64,000 bases of DNA. It comes from Lampropedia puyangensis (GTDB lineage: Bacteria > Pseudomonadota > Gammaproteobacteria > Burkholderiales > Burkholderiaceae_C). Shown here in pieces: positions 27,488 to 38,110 of the stretch; within the stretch, counting starts at the first letter, position 1; every line of letters starts with the position of its first letter. The notes under the pieces are model-generated. The model did not search any database, was not told the origin of the DNA, and worked only from the letters and a program-made list of their open reading frames with translations. A program made the translations under genes and the position numbers. Location: contig NZ_STFG01000010.1 of the NCBI RefSeq assembly GCF_004833285.1, positions 1 through 64,000 on the forward strand, read 5' to 3'.

Positions 27488-27580
27488 GACGGGCCTCCCC
27501 GCATGGTGAAACAGCCAACCGGGTCAGGTGGGGAACCAAGCAGCCCTAACTGCGTAGTCAGTGCCGGGGTAAGGCTCGTC
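27488..27580 (+). ncRNA. ffs: 4.5S signal recognition particle RNA
   Basis: RNA scaffold of the bacterial SRP, which with Ffh targets membrane proteins to the translocon. The conserved Ffh-binding segment GGTCAGGT-x2-GGAA-x2-AAGCAGCC is present at 27532-27555, the same layout as E. coli 4.5S RNA. The ends close perfectly: GACGGGCC (27488-27495) pairs with GGCTCGTC (27573-27580) with one G-U. The inner helix CCTCCCCG/GCCGGGG also pairs broadly. Estimated length is 93 nt; exact ends are inferred from pairing. Confidence 0.9.
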
Positions 27581-28053
27581 ACCTTTCATCTTTGTCGTTC
27601 TTATATACACAAGAATGCACTTCTTCATGGCGCTCACGGCCGCCAACTCGCAAATCCAGCCTCCTTGCCTCGTCATCGGGCATACTGCACGCCCTGTACC
27701 CATTGCCGCCACACGGCAGCCAGCCGCAAGTCTTTAGCAGAGTTGACGTACTTTTAACGTCGACTCATCTTGAAATGCAGCCAATCGTTATAATATACGT
27801 TGCAGTTGCAAGTGCGACAGCAGCACCTCCGGAGCAGGCAAGCGTGACCAGGACCTCACCGCCTCAATACCCGCAAGGACTGCATACCAAATGTTCGCCC
27901 ACCATTCTTGCGCCTATTTCTCTGTTGACTGTGTTGACATGCCTCGTTCTGCGGGGCGCTGACGTTTCTCCTGCGCAATTGGATGGTTTTAGAAGCTATT
28001 GCAATTGATCGGGAGAATTGAATTTCTGTCCTATTCACCGATGAGATTGCACT
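27581..28053. other. Long rpoD leader region
   Basis: No convincing gene in 473 bases. A near-perfect inverted repeat AGTTGACGT/ACGTCGACT (27741-27749 and 27757-27765) lies directly before a consensus TATAAT at 27789-27794, whose -35 (about 27766-27771, TCATCT) is poor. dnaG, often upstream of rpoD, is absent. If transcription starts near 27801 the rpoD 5' leader would be about 250 bases long. Confidence 0.45.
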
Positions 28054-30495
28054 ATGGCCACCAGCAAGAAAACTTCGGCATCCGCCAAGTCCTCCAACTC
28101 CTCTGCCACCAAAAGCAGTAAAGCCAGCACTAGCTCGGCCAAAGCGAAGGCAGACAACGCGGTCTCTGTTGCGCAATCCACATCGGTTAAAAAGACTTCG
28201 GCGGCAGCCAAAAAAACCAACACTGCAAGCACTAAAACTGCTTCAGCGGCGGTCAAAGCCACCAAGTCTGCAACTCTCCCCAAAACTGTGACAAACGACA
28301 AAAAGCCCACTGCTAAAACTGCAGCCAAAAAAACAACTAAAGCCGCTGATAACGATCTAGAACTCGGCGAAGAATCTTTAACGAAGAAGCCCAAAGCAGC
28401 CACCAAGGCAGCAGGCACTCGTGGTAAGAAAAAAACTGGTAAAGACGATAAAAAAGGCAAAGCCAGCTTTGATGACGAAGATGACCTCGATCTAGACAGC
28501 GACCTCGAGATCGAAGAAGAAACAGAAGAAGTCGTTGAAGAGGAAACCTCCAGCGACAGCAGTACCGAAAAAGCCAAACCACTGCGCATGAAAATCAGCA
28601 AGGCCAAAGAACGGGCCTTGATGAAAGAATTCGGACTGGATGAAGGCGTCATTTCTGAAGAGGAAGACCGCGAACGCCGCGAGCGCCTCAAAACCCTGAT
28701 CAAGATGGGCCGCACACGTGGCTACTTGACCCATGGTGAGATCAACGACCATTTGCCCGACAAACTGGTAGAGACTGAAACGCTGGAAGTGGTTGTCTCC
28801 CTGCTGCGTGATATGGGTGTGGACGTCTACGAGCAAACCCCTGACGCAGAAACACTGCTACTGAACAACTCCGGTCAAAACATCACCACGGAAGAAGAGG
28901 CCGAAGAAGAAGCGGAAGCAGCCCTCTCCAACGTAGACAGCGAATTCGGCCGCACCACCGACCCCGTGCGTATGTACATGCGCGAAATGGGTACGGTTGA
29001 ACTGCTGACCCGCGAAGGCGAAATTGAAATCGCCAAACGCATTGAAGGCGGCATGCAGGACATGATGGAGGCCATCAGCACCTCCCCTGCCATCATTGCA
29101 GCCGTCCTGAACATGGGCGAAGAAATTCGTGAAGATAAAGCCTTGATCACGACCATCGTTGACGGTTTTGTCGATCCCGATGAAGCCGATGACTTCGTGG
29201 CCGAAGAAGACTTCGATGAATTTGACGAAGACGACGATGACGACGGCAAAGGCGGCTCAAAAGCCATGACCAAACGTCTTGAAGAGCTCAAGAACAAGGC
29301 CATGGAACACTTTGACCGCCTGCGTGGCCTGTTTGAAGGCCTGCATCAAGCGTACGACAAGCACGGATGGGGCTCCAAACAATACAGCGAGCAACAAGCG
29401 GCTGTCACCCGCGAGCTGATGTCGATTCGCTTTACTGCAAAAACGATTGATACGCTGTGCGACATGGTGCGCGATCAAGTCAAATCGATTCGCGATTCCG
29501 AGCGCAAAATCAAGGCTATCGTTGTCGACAAATGCGGCATGCCACAAGCGCGCTTCATCAAAGATTTCCCACCAAACCTGCTCAATCTGCAATGGGTGGA
29601 AAAAGAAGCTGCCGCCAGCCAGAAATGGAGCGACGTGCTGGGACGCAATATTCCTGATGTGCAAGAACTCCAGCAAGGTCTGCTTGATTTGCAAAACCAA
29701 GTGGTTGTGCCGCTTGATGAACTCAAGAACATCAACAAGCGCATGTTGGCAGGTGAGAAAGCGTCACGCGATGCCAAAAAGGAAATGACCGAGGCCAACT
29801 TGCGTTTGGTTATTTCGATTGCGAAGAAGTACACCAACCGCGGCCTGCAATTCTTGGATTTGATTCAAGAAGGCAACATCGGCTTGATGAAGGCCGTCGA
29901 CAAGTTTGAATTCCGCCGAGGCTTCAAGTTCTCCACGTATGCCACTTGGTGGATTCGCCAGGCCATTACACGCTCAATTGCCGACCAAGCCCGCACCATT
30001 CGTATTCCGGTGCACATGATCGAGACCATCAACAAGATGAACCGGATCTCGCGCCAGCACTTGCAGGAGTTCGGCTACGAGCCTGATGCCTCCATCTTGG
30101 CCGAGAAAATGGAGATTCCTGAGGACAAGATCCGCAAGATCATGAAAATCGCCAAAGAACCCATTTCGATGGAAACACCGATTGGCGACGATGACGACTC
30201 GCACTTGGGTGACTTCATTGAAGACACCAACAACACCGCGCCAATGGATGCAGCCATGCAAGCGGGCTTGCGCGATGTAGTCAAAGACATTCTCGACTCC
30301 CTCACACCACGCGAAGCCAAAGTGCTGCGCATGCGTTTTGGTATTGAGATGAGCACTGACCACACGTTGGAGGAAGTGGGTAAACAGTTTGACGTAACCC
30401 GTGAGCGCATTCGTCAAATCGAGGCAAAAGCACTGCGCAAACTCAAACACCCGAGCCGCTCAGACAAGCTGCGCAGCTTTATCGACAACTTGTAA
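28054..30495 (+). CDS. rpoD: RNA polymerase primary sigma factor RpoD (sigma-70)
   Basis: Housekeeping sigma factor, 813 aa versus 613 in E. coli. The first ~120 residues are a Lys/Ala/Ser/Thr-rich histone-H1-like tail, then an acidic stretch. Region 1.1 lies near residues 180-270. Region 1.2 starts at about 303 ([21 protein letters not shown]). A non-conserved region with a poly-acidic run ([15 protein letters not shown]) follows. Region 2 starts at about 578 ([21 protein letters not shown], then [15 protein letters not shown]). Region 4 starts at about 749 ([15 protein letters not shown], with [17 protein letters not shown] as helix-turn-helix). A long N-terminal extension is usual in Burkholderiales. 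A terminator follows at 30549. Confidence 0.97.
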   Translation: MATSKKTSASAKSSNSSATKSSKASTSSAKAKADNAVSVAQSTSVKKTSAAAKKTNTASTKTASAAVKATKSATLPKTVTNDKKPTAKTAAKKTTKAADNDLELGEESLTKKPKAATKAAGTRGKKKTGKDDKKGKASFDDEDDLDLDSDLEIEEETEEVVEEETSSDSSTEKAKPLRMKISKAKERALMKEFGLDEGVISEEEDRERRERLKTLIKMGRTRGYLTHGEINDHLPDKLVETETLEVVVSLLRDMGVDVYEQTPDAETLLLNNSGQNITTEEEAEEEAEAALSNVDSEFGRTTDPVRMYMREMGTVELLTREGEIEIAKRIEGGMQDMMEAISTSPAIIAAVLNMGEEIREDKALITTIVDGFVDPDEADDFVAEEDFDEFDEDDDDDGKGGSKAMTKRLEELKNKAMEHFDRLRGLFEGLHQAYDKHGWGSKQYSEQQAAVTRELMSIRFTAKTIDTLCDMVRDQVKSIRDSERKIKAIVVDKCGMPQARFIKDFPPNLLNLQWVEKEAAASQKWSDVLGRNIPDVQELQQGLLDLQNQVVVPLDELKNINKRMLAGEKASRDAKKEMTEANLRLVISIAKKYTNRGLQFLDLIQEGNIGLMKAVDKFEFRRGFKFSTYATWWIRQAITRSIADQARTIRIPVHMIETINKMNRISRQHLQEFGYEPDASILAEKMEIPEDKIRKIMKIAKEPISMETPIGDDDDSHLGDFIEDTNNTAPMDAAMQAGLRDVVKDILDSLTPREAKVLRMRFGIEMSTDHTLEEVGKQFDVTRERIRQIEAKALRKLKHPSRSDKLRSFIDNL

Positions 30496-30548
30496 AACCG
30501 TGCTTGAAGGTCTATTGAATGGATCTTTGAAGCCTGTGTGTAAAAGCC

Positions 30549-30574
30549 AATGCCCGCACTAGCGGGCATTTTTT
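30549..30574 (+). terminator. rpoD terminator
   Basis: AATGCCCGC and GCGGGCATT enclose ACTA and run into TTTT, 53 bases after the rpoD stop. Canonical intrinsic terminator. Confidence 0.9.
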
Positions 30575-30617
30575 GTGCTCTCCACTCTCTCGCCATGACT
30601 CAAAACGAGTTCGAGGC

Positions 30618-30935
30618 GCCACACTGGTCATACACAAGCCGTTTCTGCTCGTACTGCTCTCTCACGATCTTATCGAGCCCCAAGGTTTCCAATTTTTCAC
30701 GGCATTCTTACCCCAATTCATTGACCCTAGTGAACCAAGTTTGCTGCAATATGCGGTGCTGGCCCTGCTATCTGCCTGCATTGATGTACTGGTCATGGCG
30801 GGCTATGCTTCATGCGGAAATTGCGCAGTCAAAATACTCCCCCCGCAAGGAATGAAACTCATCAACAAGGCCTGCGCTGGTGCCATGCCCATCTTGGCGT
30901 CCTGGTTGCTATTCGCTAGACGATCCACCCCTTAA
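30618..30935 (+). pseudogene. Remnant of a LysE/RhtB-family exporter gene (C-terminal half only)
   Basis: The frame encodes EPQGFQFFTAFLPQFIDPSEPSLLQY..., then ACIDVLVMAGYAS and ...LINKACAGAMPILASWLLFARR. This corresponds to the second half of LysE/RhtB amino-acid exporters (the NPKxxLFFxAFLPQF motif onward). The N-terminal half, with the ALxPGPD motif, is missing: just upstream is the rpoD terminator. No ribosome site is visible. The 3' end overlaps the opposite-strand earP stop by 27 bases. An intact but different family member lies at 38111. Confidence 0.7.
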
Positions 30936-32204
30936 GGCCAAGGAAGACTGACGTTCCACACCATGCAGTAAAGCTGTCGCCAAGTCTGGTTGCTGGCGAA
31001 GTCGCCTACGCGCCTCTTGCGCAGTCTCCCGCCACTGCTGCAGGTTCGCTTGCGTTGGCCACACGACTGCGCGAGCGGACTGCGGCAACGTATCACGCGT
31101 AGAAGGCATGAACTCATCCATCGCATTAAGTAGATGCATAGCCGCACGCCAATCTGCGCAGGCGCCCAACCAATTGAGAAAAGCATTGAGCTTGGCATGG
31201 TGGGCATTGTCTTCTTGCGGGTAAATATTCCACAAAAAAGGCTGGCCTGCCCATAAAGCACGTACGAGCGAGTCTTCACCACGCACGATATTGCAGTCAC
31301 ACGCCCAAAGGGCTTGATCGAATTCATCTTGACTGGTATGTGGTAAGGCATAAACAGTCAATCTGCCATGCTTGAGCACCTCTGCTTTCGCCTCGCCCCA
31401 GCCCAAATTTTGCCAGCATTGCCGCAGCCAAGTTTGTGAACGTCCTGCCATGGCCAGCACCACAACATCACCACCACCCGAAGCCCATTCGCTAAGCCAC
31501 TGCGGCAAACAGGCTGGCTCATATGCAAAAAGGCTGATCCACTGCGCATCGCACTGGCTGGCTAATGCAGCAGGCCCGCAATCTGAAAACTGCGCATGAT
31601 GCAATTGGTGTGCTGCAACAGTTTGCGCACGCCACTGCATGCGGTCAAACACAGCTTGCCGGTCAAGCACATCCAGCTCGCGCAGCAAGCCACCGGTTAG
31701 TGCCGTAAAACCTGGATAGAAAAAAGTTTTGGTTTGCCCCTTGGCCAGACCAAACATGATGGGCGACTGCAGCATGTGCATGCGCTCGACATAAGGCTCG
31801 GCAGAGAGGTATTCAAGGTTTAACCACACAGGCCAAATGCGCTGAGTAGGTACCGCGACTGGCGTAGTACAAGCCTCATCAACAGTGTCACAAAAGCCAA
31901 TCTGAGAGGCTAAAGCTTGCAGGTAAACATCGGGGATATCACAGCCAAAGGCCTCGACCAACACGTCCGGAAAATGAAAGCCCTCATGCACAATAGCCGT
32001 TTTCTGCGCTTGCACCGCAGGCCAAACCATGACCTCAATGGCGGGATGATGGGAAAAATCAGGAGCCATCCATTGCAGAGGGCTCGCGTCGTCCATCCAT
32101 AAACGCACACGTTGCCCCAATTGGGCCAAGTTGGTGGCCAAACGCCAGCACACTCCGGCATCGCCATAATTGTCGATGACCTGACAAAATACATCCCATT
32201 GCAT
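30909..32204 (-). CDS. earP: Elongation factor P arginine rhamnosyltransferase EarP
   Basis: Transfers rhamnose from dTDP-L-rhamnose to a conserved Arg of EF-P, needed for rescue of ribosomes at polyprolines in many betaproteobacteria. The 431-aa product has the DUF2331/EarP landmarks: DVFCQVIDNYGDAGVCWRLA (with the catalytic Asp), FPDVLVEAFGCDIPDVYL, MFGLAKGQTKTFFYPGFTALTGGLL and VRGEDSLVRALWAGQPFLWNIYPQED. ATG 32204 gives the conserved MQWDVFCQ start. efp itself, often adjacent, is not in the window. It is divergent from uvrC over 132 bases. Confidence 0.92.
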   Translation of the reverse strand: MQWDVFCQVIDNYGDAGVCWRLATNLAQLGQRVRLWMDDASPLQWMAPDFSHHPAIEVMVWPAVQAQKTAIVHEGFHFPDVLVEAFGCDIPDVYLQALASQIGFCDTVDEACTTPVAVPTQRIWPVWLNLEYLSAEPYVERMHMLQSPIMFGLAKGQTKTFFYPGFTALTGGLLRELDVLDRQAVFDRMQWRAQTVAAHQLHHAQFSDCGPAALASQCDAQWISLFAYEPACLPQWLSEWASGGGDVVVLAMAGRSQTWLRQCWQNLGWGEAKAEVLKHGRLTVYALPHTSQDEFDQALWACDCNIVRGEDSLVRALWAGQPFLWNIYPQEDNAHHAKLNAFLNWLGACADWRAAMHLLNAMDEFMPSTRDTLPQSARAVVWPTQANLQQWRETAQEARRRLRQQPDLATALLHGVERQSSLALRGGSSSE

Positions 32205-32336
32205 ACATGCCTTTGTTATTCTGGCTACGCCAAGCTTGCATTGCGTGCCCTTTAGTCGCAATGCTCCAATCGGTATTGTGCCGATGGTTGCCTGCTCGCT
32301 GAAGCAATCGCAATCCGCCTCCCATATTTTTGTTTG

Positions 32337-34475
32337 ATGACCGTTGATACCCCCACTCTCCAAATCCTGCTGCAGCAAGCATTGCAGTTGCCCCTATTGC
32401 CGGGCGTCTACCGGTACTTTGATGCCAACAACCAGCTGTTGTATGTAGGCAAAGCCAAGAACCTCAAGCGCCGTGTAAGCAGTTATTTCCAAAAAGATCA
32501 TGGCGGCTCACGCATTGGGCATATGGTCAGCAAAATTGTGCGTATGGAAACCACAGTGGTGCGCTCAGAAGCAGAGGCGCTATTGCTGGAAAACAACCTG
32601 ATCAAAACACAAAATCCGAAATACAACATTCTGTTCCGTGATGACAAGAGCTACCCCTATTTGAAAATCTCTGCCGTAGCAACACCCAAGCAGCCCTTAC
32701 AGCAGTCACTTGCGGCTGAATGCTATCCACGCATCAGTTATTACCGCGGTGCCACAGACCGCAAACACCATTACTTCGGCCCTTACCCAAATGCCTGGGC
32801 CGTGAAAGAAACCATCCAACTGCTGCAGCGCGTGTTCATGCTGCGCACCTGCGAGGACACTGTATTCAATAACCGCACGCGTCCATGCTTGCTGCATCAG
32901 ATCAAGCGGTGCACTGCCCCTTGCGTGGGACTGATCTCGCACGCTGACTACGTTGCCGACACTGAGCAAGCACAAGCACTGCTGCGCGGGCAGACTGATG
33001 CGTTGGTGCGCAAGCTGGAAGCGCGCATGATGGAACACGCCGAGAAAATGGAGTATGAGCAGGCCGCACAGGTGCGTGACCGCATTGTCTCACTGTCCAC
33101 CGTGCTGCAGCAGCAATCGGTTGAAACCGTCGGCGATGCCGATGTGGACATCATCGCAGTGGTGCGCCAAGGCGGAAAAGCCTGTGTCAATCTGGCCATG
33201 GTTCGCGGTGGCCGCCATTTAGGCGACCGTGCATACTTTCCCAGTCAACTCGATGCCGCGTTGGCCATCACCACTGAATCAACGCAACCTGATATACAGA
33301 CACAAGAAGCCCCCCTCTCTACCACAACACAAGACGAGTCAAACGCTACCGCGCCAAACCGCGAAGCACTCGTTGCCGCCACAGGCCCAGACATCAAACA
33401 AATCCCCCTATCTGCCGAAACACAAATTCTTGCAGCGTTTGTAGCCCAACATTACCTGAGCTACCCAGCCCCGCCTTTGCTGGTGAGCAGCGAGCCTATC
33501 GACAAAGACCTGCTGGCCATACTGTCGCAAGACGCAAGCAAAACGATTCGCAACGTCCACCAGCCGCGCGGAGAGCGCAAAACATGGCTGGATATGGCGC
33601 ATAAAAATGCGCAATTGCAACTAGCCCGTCTGCTGTCTGAAGAGGGCTCACAAAAAGCCAGAACACAAGCGTTGGCCCAAGCCCTTGGACTCGACCTTGA
33701 AACCAGCGCACTCGATGAGCTGCGCATTGAATGCTTTGATATTTCACACACCGCAGGAGAAGCCACGCAAGCTTCATGTGTGGTGTTTGAGCAGCACAAA
33801 ATGCAACCCGGTGAATACCGTCGCTACAACATCAGCGACATCACTGGGGGCGATGACTATGCCGCCATGCGCCAGGTATTAACGCGTCGCTATAGCAAAA
33901 TCATGGAGGCCTTGCAGCAAGAAGACGAGCGCTTGCAGGTCGATCATAGTGATGCACCAAGCGTGGATGCCACAAGTATCGACACACCTCCAAACCCTCC
34001 CCAAGCCGGACGAGTCAAACTGCGCATGCCCGACTTAGTGCTCATTGATGGAGGCAAAGGCCAAATCTCCACCGCACGCGAAGTGTTTGAACAACTCGGT
34101 CTGGATATTGGTCTACTGGTGGGGGTTGAAAAAGGTGAAGGCCGTAAAGTCGGGCTTGAAGAGCTGGTATTTGCCGATGGCCGTGCCAAAGTGAGCCTCC
34201 CCCCTACCAGTGCGGCCCTGATGTTGGTTGCCCATATTCGGGATGAGGCACACCGCTTTGCCATTACAGGCATGCGTGCACAACGTGCTCGCGTCCGCAC
34301 AGGCGCAAGCCGTCTGGAAGATGTGCCTGGCATTGGCCCCAAACGCCGGGCACGCTTACTGCAACGCTTTGGCGGCGTTCAAGGCGTCGCCAATGCCAGC
34401 GTACAAGACCTGATGACCGTAGATGGCATCTCCAGCGATCTGGCAGAAAGCATTTACCATGCGCTGCGGGGTTAA
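32337..34475 (+). CDS. uvrC: UvrABC excinuclease subunit C
   Basis: Makes both incisions around DNA lesions in nucleotide excision repair. The product has an N-terminal GIY-YIG nuclease domain ([29 protein letters not shown]), a UvrB-binding UVR motif ([25 protein letters not shown]), the RNase H-like nuclease domain ([33 protein letters not shown]) and C-terminal helix-hairpin-helix pair ([20 protein letters not shown]). At 712 aa it is about 100 longer than E. coli UvrC because of two Ser/Thr/Pro/Asp-rich inserts near residues 320-355 and 525-560. ATG 32337 is used. Confidence 0.95.
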   Translation: MTVDTPTLQILLQQALQLPLLPGVYRYFDANNQLLYVGKAKNLKRRVSSYFQKDHGGSRIGHMVSKIVRMETTVVRSEAEALLLENNLIKTQNPKYNILFRDDKSYPYLKISAVATPKQPLQQSLAAECYPRISYYRGATDRKHHYFGPYPNAWAVKETIQLLQRVFMLRTCEDTVFNNRTRPCLLHQIKRCTAPCVGLISHADYVADTEQAQALLRGQTDALVRKLEARMMEHAEKMEYEQAAQVRDRIVSLSTVLQQQSVETVGDADVDIIAVVRQGGKACVNLAMVRGGRHLGDRAYFPSQLDAALAITTESTQPDIQTQEAPLSTTTQDESNATAPNREALVAATGPDIKQIPLSAETQILAAFVAQHYLSYPAPPLLVSSEPIDKDLLAILSQDASKTIRNVHQPRGERKTWLDMAHKNAQLQLARLLSEEGSQKARTQALAQALGLDLETSALDELRIECFDISHTAGEATQASCVVFEQHKMQPGEYRRYNISDITGGDDYAAMRQVLTRRYSKIMEALQQEDERLQVDHSDAPSVDATSIDTPPNPPQAGRVKLRMPDLVLIDGGKGQISTAREVFEQLGLDIGLLVGVEKGEGRKVGLEELVFADGRAKVSLPPTSAALMLVAHIRDEAHRFAITGMRAQRARVRTGASRLEDVPGIGPKRRARLLQRFGGVQGVANASVQDLMTVDGISSDLAESIYHALRG

Positions 34476-34552
34476 CGCCCCTTTTATCTTCGCTCTTTCC
34501 TACTGAGCGTCGGTGATGCCCACCTAAATTCATCTGTACTGCACCCCATACT

Positions 34553-35758
34553 ATGCTGGACTCACACTACTACACCTCCATCAAAGGCCTGTGTTTTGCA
34601 GGAATGTTGTGCACTGCAGCCAGCGTACAGGCGCAGGCCGCAGTGGCACAAACAGCACGCCCTGCAGAGCCACTACCATGGCAGCATTGCACCTCTAAGC
34701 AAGACAATGCAGAGCGATTAGCCTGCTTCGATGCGCTCGCAGCTTCTGCCTCTACAGAGGCCGCAAGCACCCCCAAAAGCGCGGCGTTAGCAACTACAAG
34801 TAGGGGAAGCAGCACTGAACACCCTGCACAACTGCCCACCCCAGCCGAACTCAAAGTCACCACGCTTGCCCCTCCTGCAGAGTCGGTCACAAGTGAAGGC
34901 TGCCGAGATACCCGTTTTGACACCACTTCACGCATGTGGGAACTGACCAGCGAGACCGATTGCGGTAACTTTCGCTTTCGTGGCTACCGCCCTATTTCGA
35001 TCGGCCTGAGTGTTGGCAACAACATCAACCGGCAACCTTATTCACCTAGTCCTGAAAATGGCTTGGCCAATTACAACCACTACCAGCGCCATGAAGCCAG
35101 GCTACAACTGTCCATTCGCACCAAACTGGCCAGCAACCTCTTAACGCAAAGCAGCAGCAAACGCGACTCGTTGTGGTTTGGCTATACCTTGAATGCCAAT
35201 TGGCAGGCATTCAATAGTGCGCTCTCACGCCCATTTCGCAATACCGACCACCAACCTGAATTCATGTATGTGTATCCACTCGAGTGGAAACTACCCGGCC
35301 AATTCAACGTGCGCTATGCAGGCCTAGGCATCAACCACCAATCCAATGGGCAAAGCAACCCGCTGTCTCGCAGCTGGAACCGTTATTACCTGATGCTGGG
35401 CGTTGATGTAGGCCAGAATGTACGACTGCAAACACGCCTATGGCAGCGCGTGAAAGAAAGTGCAGCCAAAGACGACAACCCCAACATCAGTGACTACATT
35501 GGCCGAGGCGAGTTTTCTGCCGCATGGGATGTGAATGAACGCAACACGCTCTCCATGACGCTGCGCCATTCACTGCGCAACAGTGCCAAAGGCTCAACAC
35601 GCTTAGAGTGGTACCACACACTGGGCAACAACTTTGCAGGTGGTAAAAGCAATCTGCGTCTGTACACCAGCATTTTTTCCGGCTATGGGGATAGCTTGAT
35701 TGACTACAACTATCGGCGCACCGTATTCTCGGTTGGATTTAGTTTGCTGGATTTTTAA
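34553..35758 (+). CDS. pldA: Outer-membrane phospholipase A (PldA)
   Basis: Outer-membrane beta-barrel phospholipase that hydrolyses mislocalised phospholipids. The 401-aa product begins with a signal peptide (CFAGMLCTAASVQAQA). A low-complexity linker contains DNAERLACFDALAAS, a small motif frequent before such barrels. The catalytic core GINHQSNGQSNPLSRSWNRYY (around residues 260-280) holds the His-x-Ser pair and the following Asn. Alternating aromatic beta strands run to the terminal SVGFSLLDF, with the C-terminal Phe needed for barrel assembly. It follows uvrC by 77 bases. Confidence 0.92.
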   Translation: MLDSHYYTSIKGLCFAGMLCTAASVQAQAAVAQTARPAEPLPWQHCTSKQDNAERLACFDALAASASTEAASTPKSAALATTSRGSSTEHPAQLPTPAELKVTTLAPPAESVTSEGCRDTRFDTTSRMWELTSETDCGNFRFRGYRPISIGLSVGNNINRQPYSPSPENGLANYNHYQRHEARLQLSIRTKLASNLLTQSSSKRDSLWFGYTLNANWQAFNSALSRPFRNTDHQPEFMYVYPLEWKLPGQFNVRYAGLGINHQSNGQSNPLSRSWNRYYLMLGVDVGQNVRLQTRLWQRVKESAAKDDNPNISDYIGRGEFSAAWDVNERNTLSMTLRHSLRNSAKGSTRLEWYHTLGNNFAGGKSNLRLYTSIFSGYGDSLIDYNYRRTVFSVGFSLLDF

Positions 35759-35783
35759 ACATCCAACACTGAATAGATGAAGC

Positions 35784-35815
35784 AACGACAGCAAGTAGCC
35801 CATCGCGCTGTCGTT
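35784..35815 (+). terminator. Hairpin after pldA, weak terminator
   Basis: AACGACAGC and GCTGTCGTT form a 9-bp stem with a 14-base loop, 26 bases after the pldA stop. No T-run follows, so termination may be inefficient. Confidence 0.45.
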
Positions 35816-35861
35816 AAGGCTAGCGTCCTTGTTCCGGCGAGTATGTCAGCCTCAAAAACAA

Positions 35862-35893
35862 AAAAGCCAATGCACTTTCGTACATTGGCTTTT
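35862..35893 (-). terminator. Terminator of the tRNA cluster
   Basis: On the minus strand AAGCCAATG and CATTGGCTT pair around a 10-base loop and are followed by a T-run (TTTTTTG). It lies just after the last tRNA-Asp. Confidence 0.85.
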
Positions 35894-35899
35894 ATCTTG

Positions 35900-35976
35900 T
35901 GGCGGAGCGGACGGGACTCGAACCCGCGACCCCCGGCGTGACAGGCCGGTATTCTAACCAACTGAACTACCGCTCC
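35900..35976 (-). tRNA. tRNA-Asp (GTC), copy 1
   Basis: The minus strand gives GGAGCGGTAGTTCAGTTGG at the 5' end, anticodon GTC in the CTGTCAC loop, a GGTTCGAGTCC T arm and an encoded CCA. 77 nt. Last gene of the duplicated cluster. Confidence 0.95.
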
Positions 35977-36029
35977 ACGGTAGGCAGCTTTCGTTGCATT
36001 CATGCAGAACACAACCAAGTGCTACAACT

Positions 36030-36105
36030 TGGCGACCCTACGGGGATTCGAACCCCGGTACCCACCGTGAAAGGGTGGTGTCCTAGGCCTCTAGACGATA
36101 GGGTC
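36030..36105 (-). tRNA. tRNA-Glu (TTC), copy 1
   Basis: 76 nt including CCA; acceptor GACCCTA/TAGGGTC, anticodon loop CTTTCAC (TTC) on a CCACC/GGTGG stem, T loop TTCGAAT. The D arm (TCTAGAGGCCTAGGA) and anticodon stem differ from copy 2. Confidence 0.95.
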
Positions 36106-36150
36106 AAAGCCATGGATCATTTTTTCTTACAGAAAAAATACCGACTAACT

Positions 36151-36226
<76 letters not shown>

Positions 36227-36250
36227 AAAAACCAACCATTTCAAAAACTT

Positions 36251-36327
36251 TGGCGGAGCGGACGGGACTCGAACCCGCGACCCCCGGCGTGACAGGCCGG
36301 TATTCTAACCAACTGAACTACCGCTCC
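36251..36327 (-). tRNA. tRNA-Asp (GTC), copy 2
   Basis: 77 nt, same sequence as copy 1, including encoded CCA. The following ~52-base spacer to tRNA-Glu is nearly identical to that after copy 1, showing tandem duplication. Confidence 0.95.
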
Positions 36328-36379
36328 ACGGCAGGCAGCTTTATTGCATTCATGCAGAACACAACCAAGTGCTACAACT

Positions 36380-36454
36380 TGGCGACCCTACGGGGAATCG
36401 AACCCCGGTTACCGCCGTGAAAGGGCGATGTCCTAACCGCTAGACGATAGGGTC
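36380..36454 (-). tRNA. tRNA-Glu (TTC), copy 2
   Basis: 75 nt including CCA; anticodon TTC. D arm TCTAGCGGTTAGGA, anticodon stem TCGCC/GGCGG with a U-G pair, T loop TTCGATT. It shares the acceptor stem with copy 1 but is clearly a different isodecoder. Confidence 0.95.
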
Positions 36455-36458
36455 AAAT

Positions 36459-36534
<76 letters not shown>

Positions 36535-36628
36535 CAATATTTCACTTTCCGCCAATGCTTGAATTTAGGCTTTTGGCCTTTCATTAAATTCTCGTATCTG
36601 CGAAAGAGCGAGATTATGGCATGAAAAA

Positions 36629-38044
36629 TTAGGCCTTCGAGAGAAATTCAATGACTTTTTTCTGTCCGAGTAATTCAAGCACCGCATCGACCGATGGCGT
36701 ATGCGCCACGCCTACAGTCAACACGCGCACCGGCATGGCCAACTGCGGCATTTTCAGGCCCTGCTCTTTGAGTACCGTTTTGAATGTGGCGCTGATGGTT
36801 TCTTTGCTCCATGCGATATCAGCAAACGCTGCACGCAGCGCAGCAATGGCAGGACGCGCTGCGTCAGTCACATGCTGCTGATAGTCAGCTTCATTGATGA
36901 CCGGCACATCCACATAGAACACCTGTGCCCATTGGGCCAAGTCTTCCAGTGTTTCACAGCGGTCTTTGAAGAGTGCAACAATGGAAGTCAGGTGTCCATC
37001 ATCCAATGCAGCTTGTGCAATCCCCCGCGCAAGCAAACGCGGCTTAAGCAATACAACCAAGGCATCGTCATCCATCGCCTTCAGGTGTTGTGCATTGACC
37101 CAACGCAGCTTGGCCTCATCGAAGCGCGCGGCACTGCTACCCAAATGATCCAGATCAAACCATTGCAGGAATTGCTCTCTCGAGAAGATTTCGTCATCAC
37201 CATGGCTCCAGCCCAAGCGCGCCAAATAGTTGATCATGGCATCTGCCAGGTAGCCTTCGTCTCGGTATTGCGTGACCGCTTTGGCACCATGGCGCTTACT
37301 AAGCTTCTCACCCTGCTCATTAAGAACGGTCGGCAAGTGCGCAAAAACGGGTGGCTCTTTGCCCAAGGCTTTAAAAATATTAATTTGGCGTGGCGTGTTA
37401 TTAACATGGTCGTCGCCACGAATCACGTGGGTGATGGCCATGTCAATGTCATCCACCACGACACAAAAGTTGTAGGTGGGTGTGCCATCAGGACGAGCGA
37501 TCACCAAATCGTCAAGTTCCTCATTGCTGACCTCGATGCGGCCTTTGACCTTGTCATCCCATACCACTGCGCCAGTAGTGGGATTTTTAAAGCGCAACAC
37601 TGGCTGCACCCCTTCAGGAAGGGGCGGCAGCACTTTCCCCGGTTCGGGGCGCCAGGTGCCATCGTAGCGCGGCTTTTCTTTGGCAGCCATTTGCTTCTCG
37701 CGCAAAGCATCCAACTCCGCCATACTCATATAACAAGGGTAGACCGCGCCTTGTTCCTGCAATTGCTTGAGCACTTCTTTGTAACGATCCATTCGCTGCA
37801 TTTGGTAGAACGGTCCCTCATCAGGGGTCATGCCTAGCCAACTCATGGATTCAAGGATGACATCCACCGAAGCTTGCGTGGAACGCTCCAAATCGGTGTC
37901 CTCAATCCGCAAAATGAAATCCCCCCCATTGGCGCGTGCAAACGCCCAAGGGTATAAGGCCGAGCGGATGTTGCCCAAATGAATAAAACCAGTTGGAGAG
38001 GGCGCAAAGCGCGTACGTACTTTATTTTCAGAAGAACTAGACAT
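36629..38044 (-). CDS. gltX: Glutamyl-tRNA synthetase
   Basis: Charges tRNA-Glu with glutamate. 471 aa, class Ib synthetase. The HIGH-like motif is in [20 protein letters not shown], followed by [33 protein letters not shown] and [14 protein letters not shown] follow, and the KMSKS-like motif is [13 protein letters not shown]. The C-terminal anticodon-binding domain is complete. ATG 38044 is the natural start. Two tRNA-Glu genes lie directly downstream in the same orientation, so enzyme and substrate may be co-transcribed. Confidence 0.96.
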   Translation of the reverse strand: MSSSSENKVRTRFAPSPTGFIHLGNIRSALYPWAFARANGGDFILRIEDTDLERSTQASVDVILESMSWLGMTPDEGPFYQMQRMDRYKEVLKQLQEQGAVYPCYMSMAELDALREKQMAAKEKPRYDGTWRPEPGKVLPPLPEGVQPVLRFKNPTTGAVVWDDKVKGRIEVSNEELDDLVIARPDGTPTYNFCVVVDDIDMAITHVIRGDDHVNNTPRQINIFKALGKEPPVFAHLPTVLNEQGEKLSKRHGAKAVTQYRDEGYLADAMINYLARLGWSHGDDEIFSREQFLQWFDLDHLGSSAARFDEAKLRWVNAQHLKAMDDDALVVLLKPRLLARGIAQAALDDGHLTSIVALFKDRCETLEDLAQWAQVFYVDVPVINEADYQQHVTDAARPAIAALRAAFADIAWSKETISATFKTVLKEQGLKMPQLAMPVRVLTVGVAHTPSVDAVLELLGQKKVIEFLSKA

Positions 38045-38110
38045 AGAGATTTCAATCTATACAAATGGACTTATTGCTCCGTAAGGAGCCTACAAGCAAA
38101 GCAAAACAAC

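Noticed and set aside
27592-28008. A plus-strand frame covering the rpoD leader
   Set aside because: No ribosome site and no recognisable family; overlaps promoter-like sequence. The long frame seems a chance product.
28035-28715. Long minus-strand frame opposite the rpoD N-terminus
   Set aside because: It is the complement of the Lys/Ala/Ser- and Glu/Asp-rich coding sequence; its Ser/Leu/Val repetition mirrors rpoD codons.
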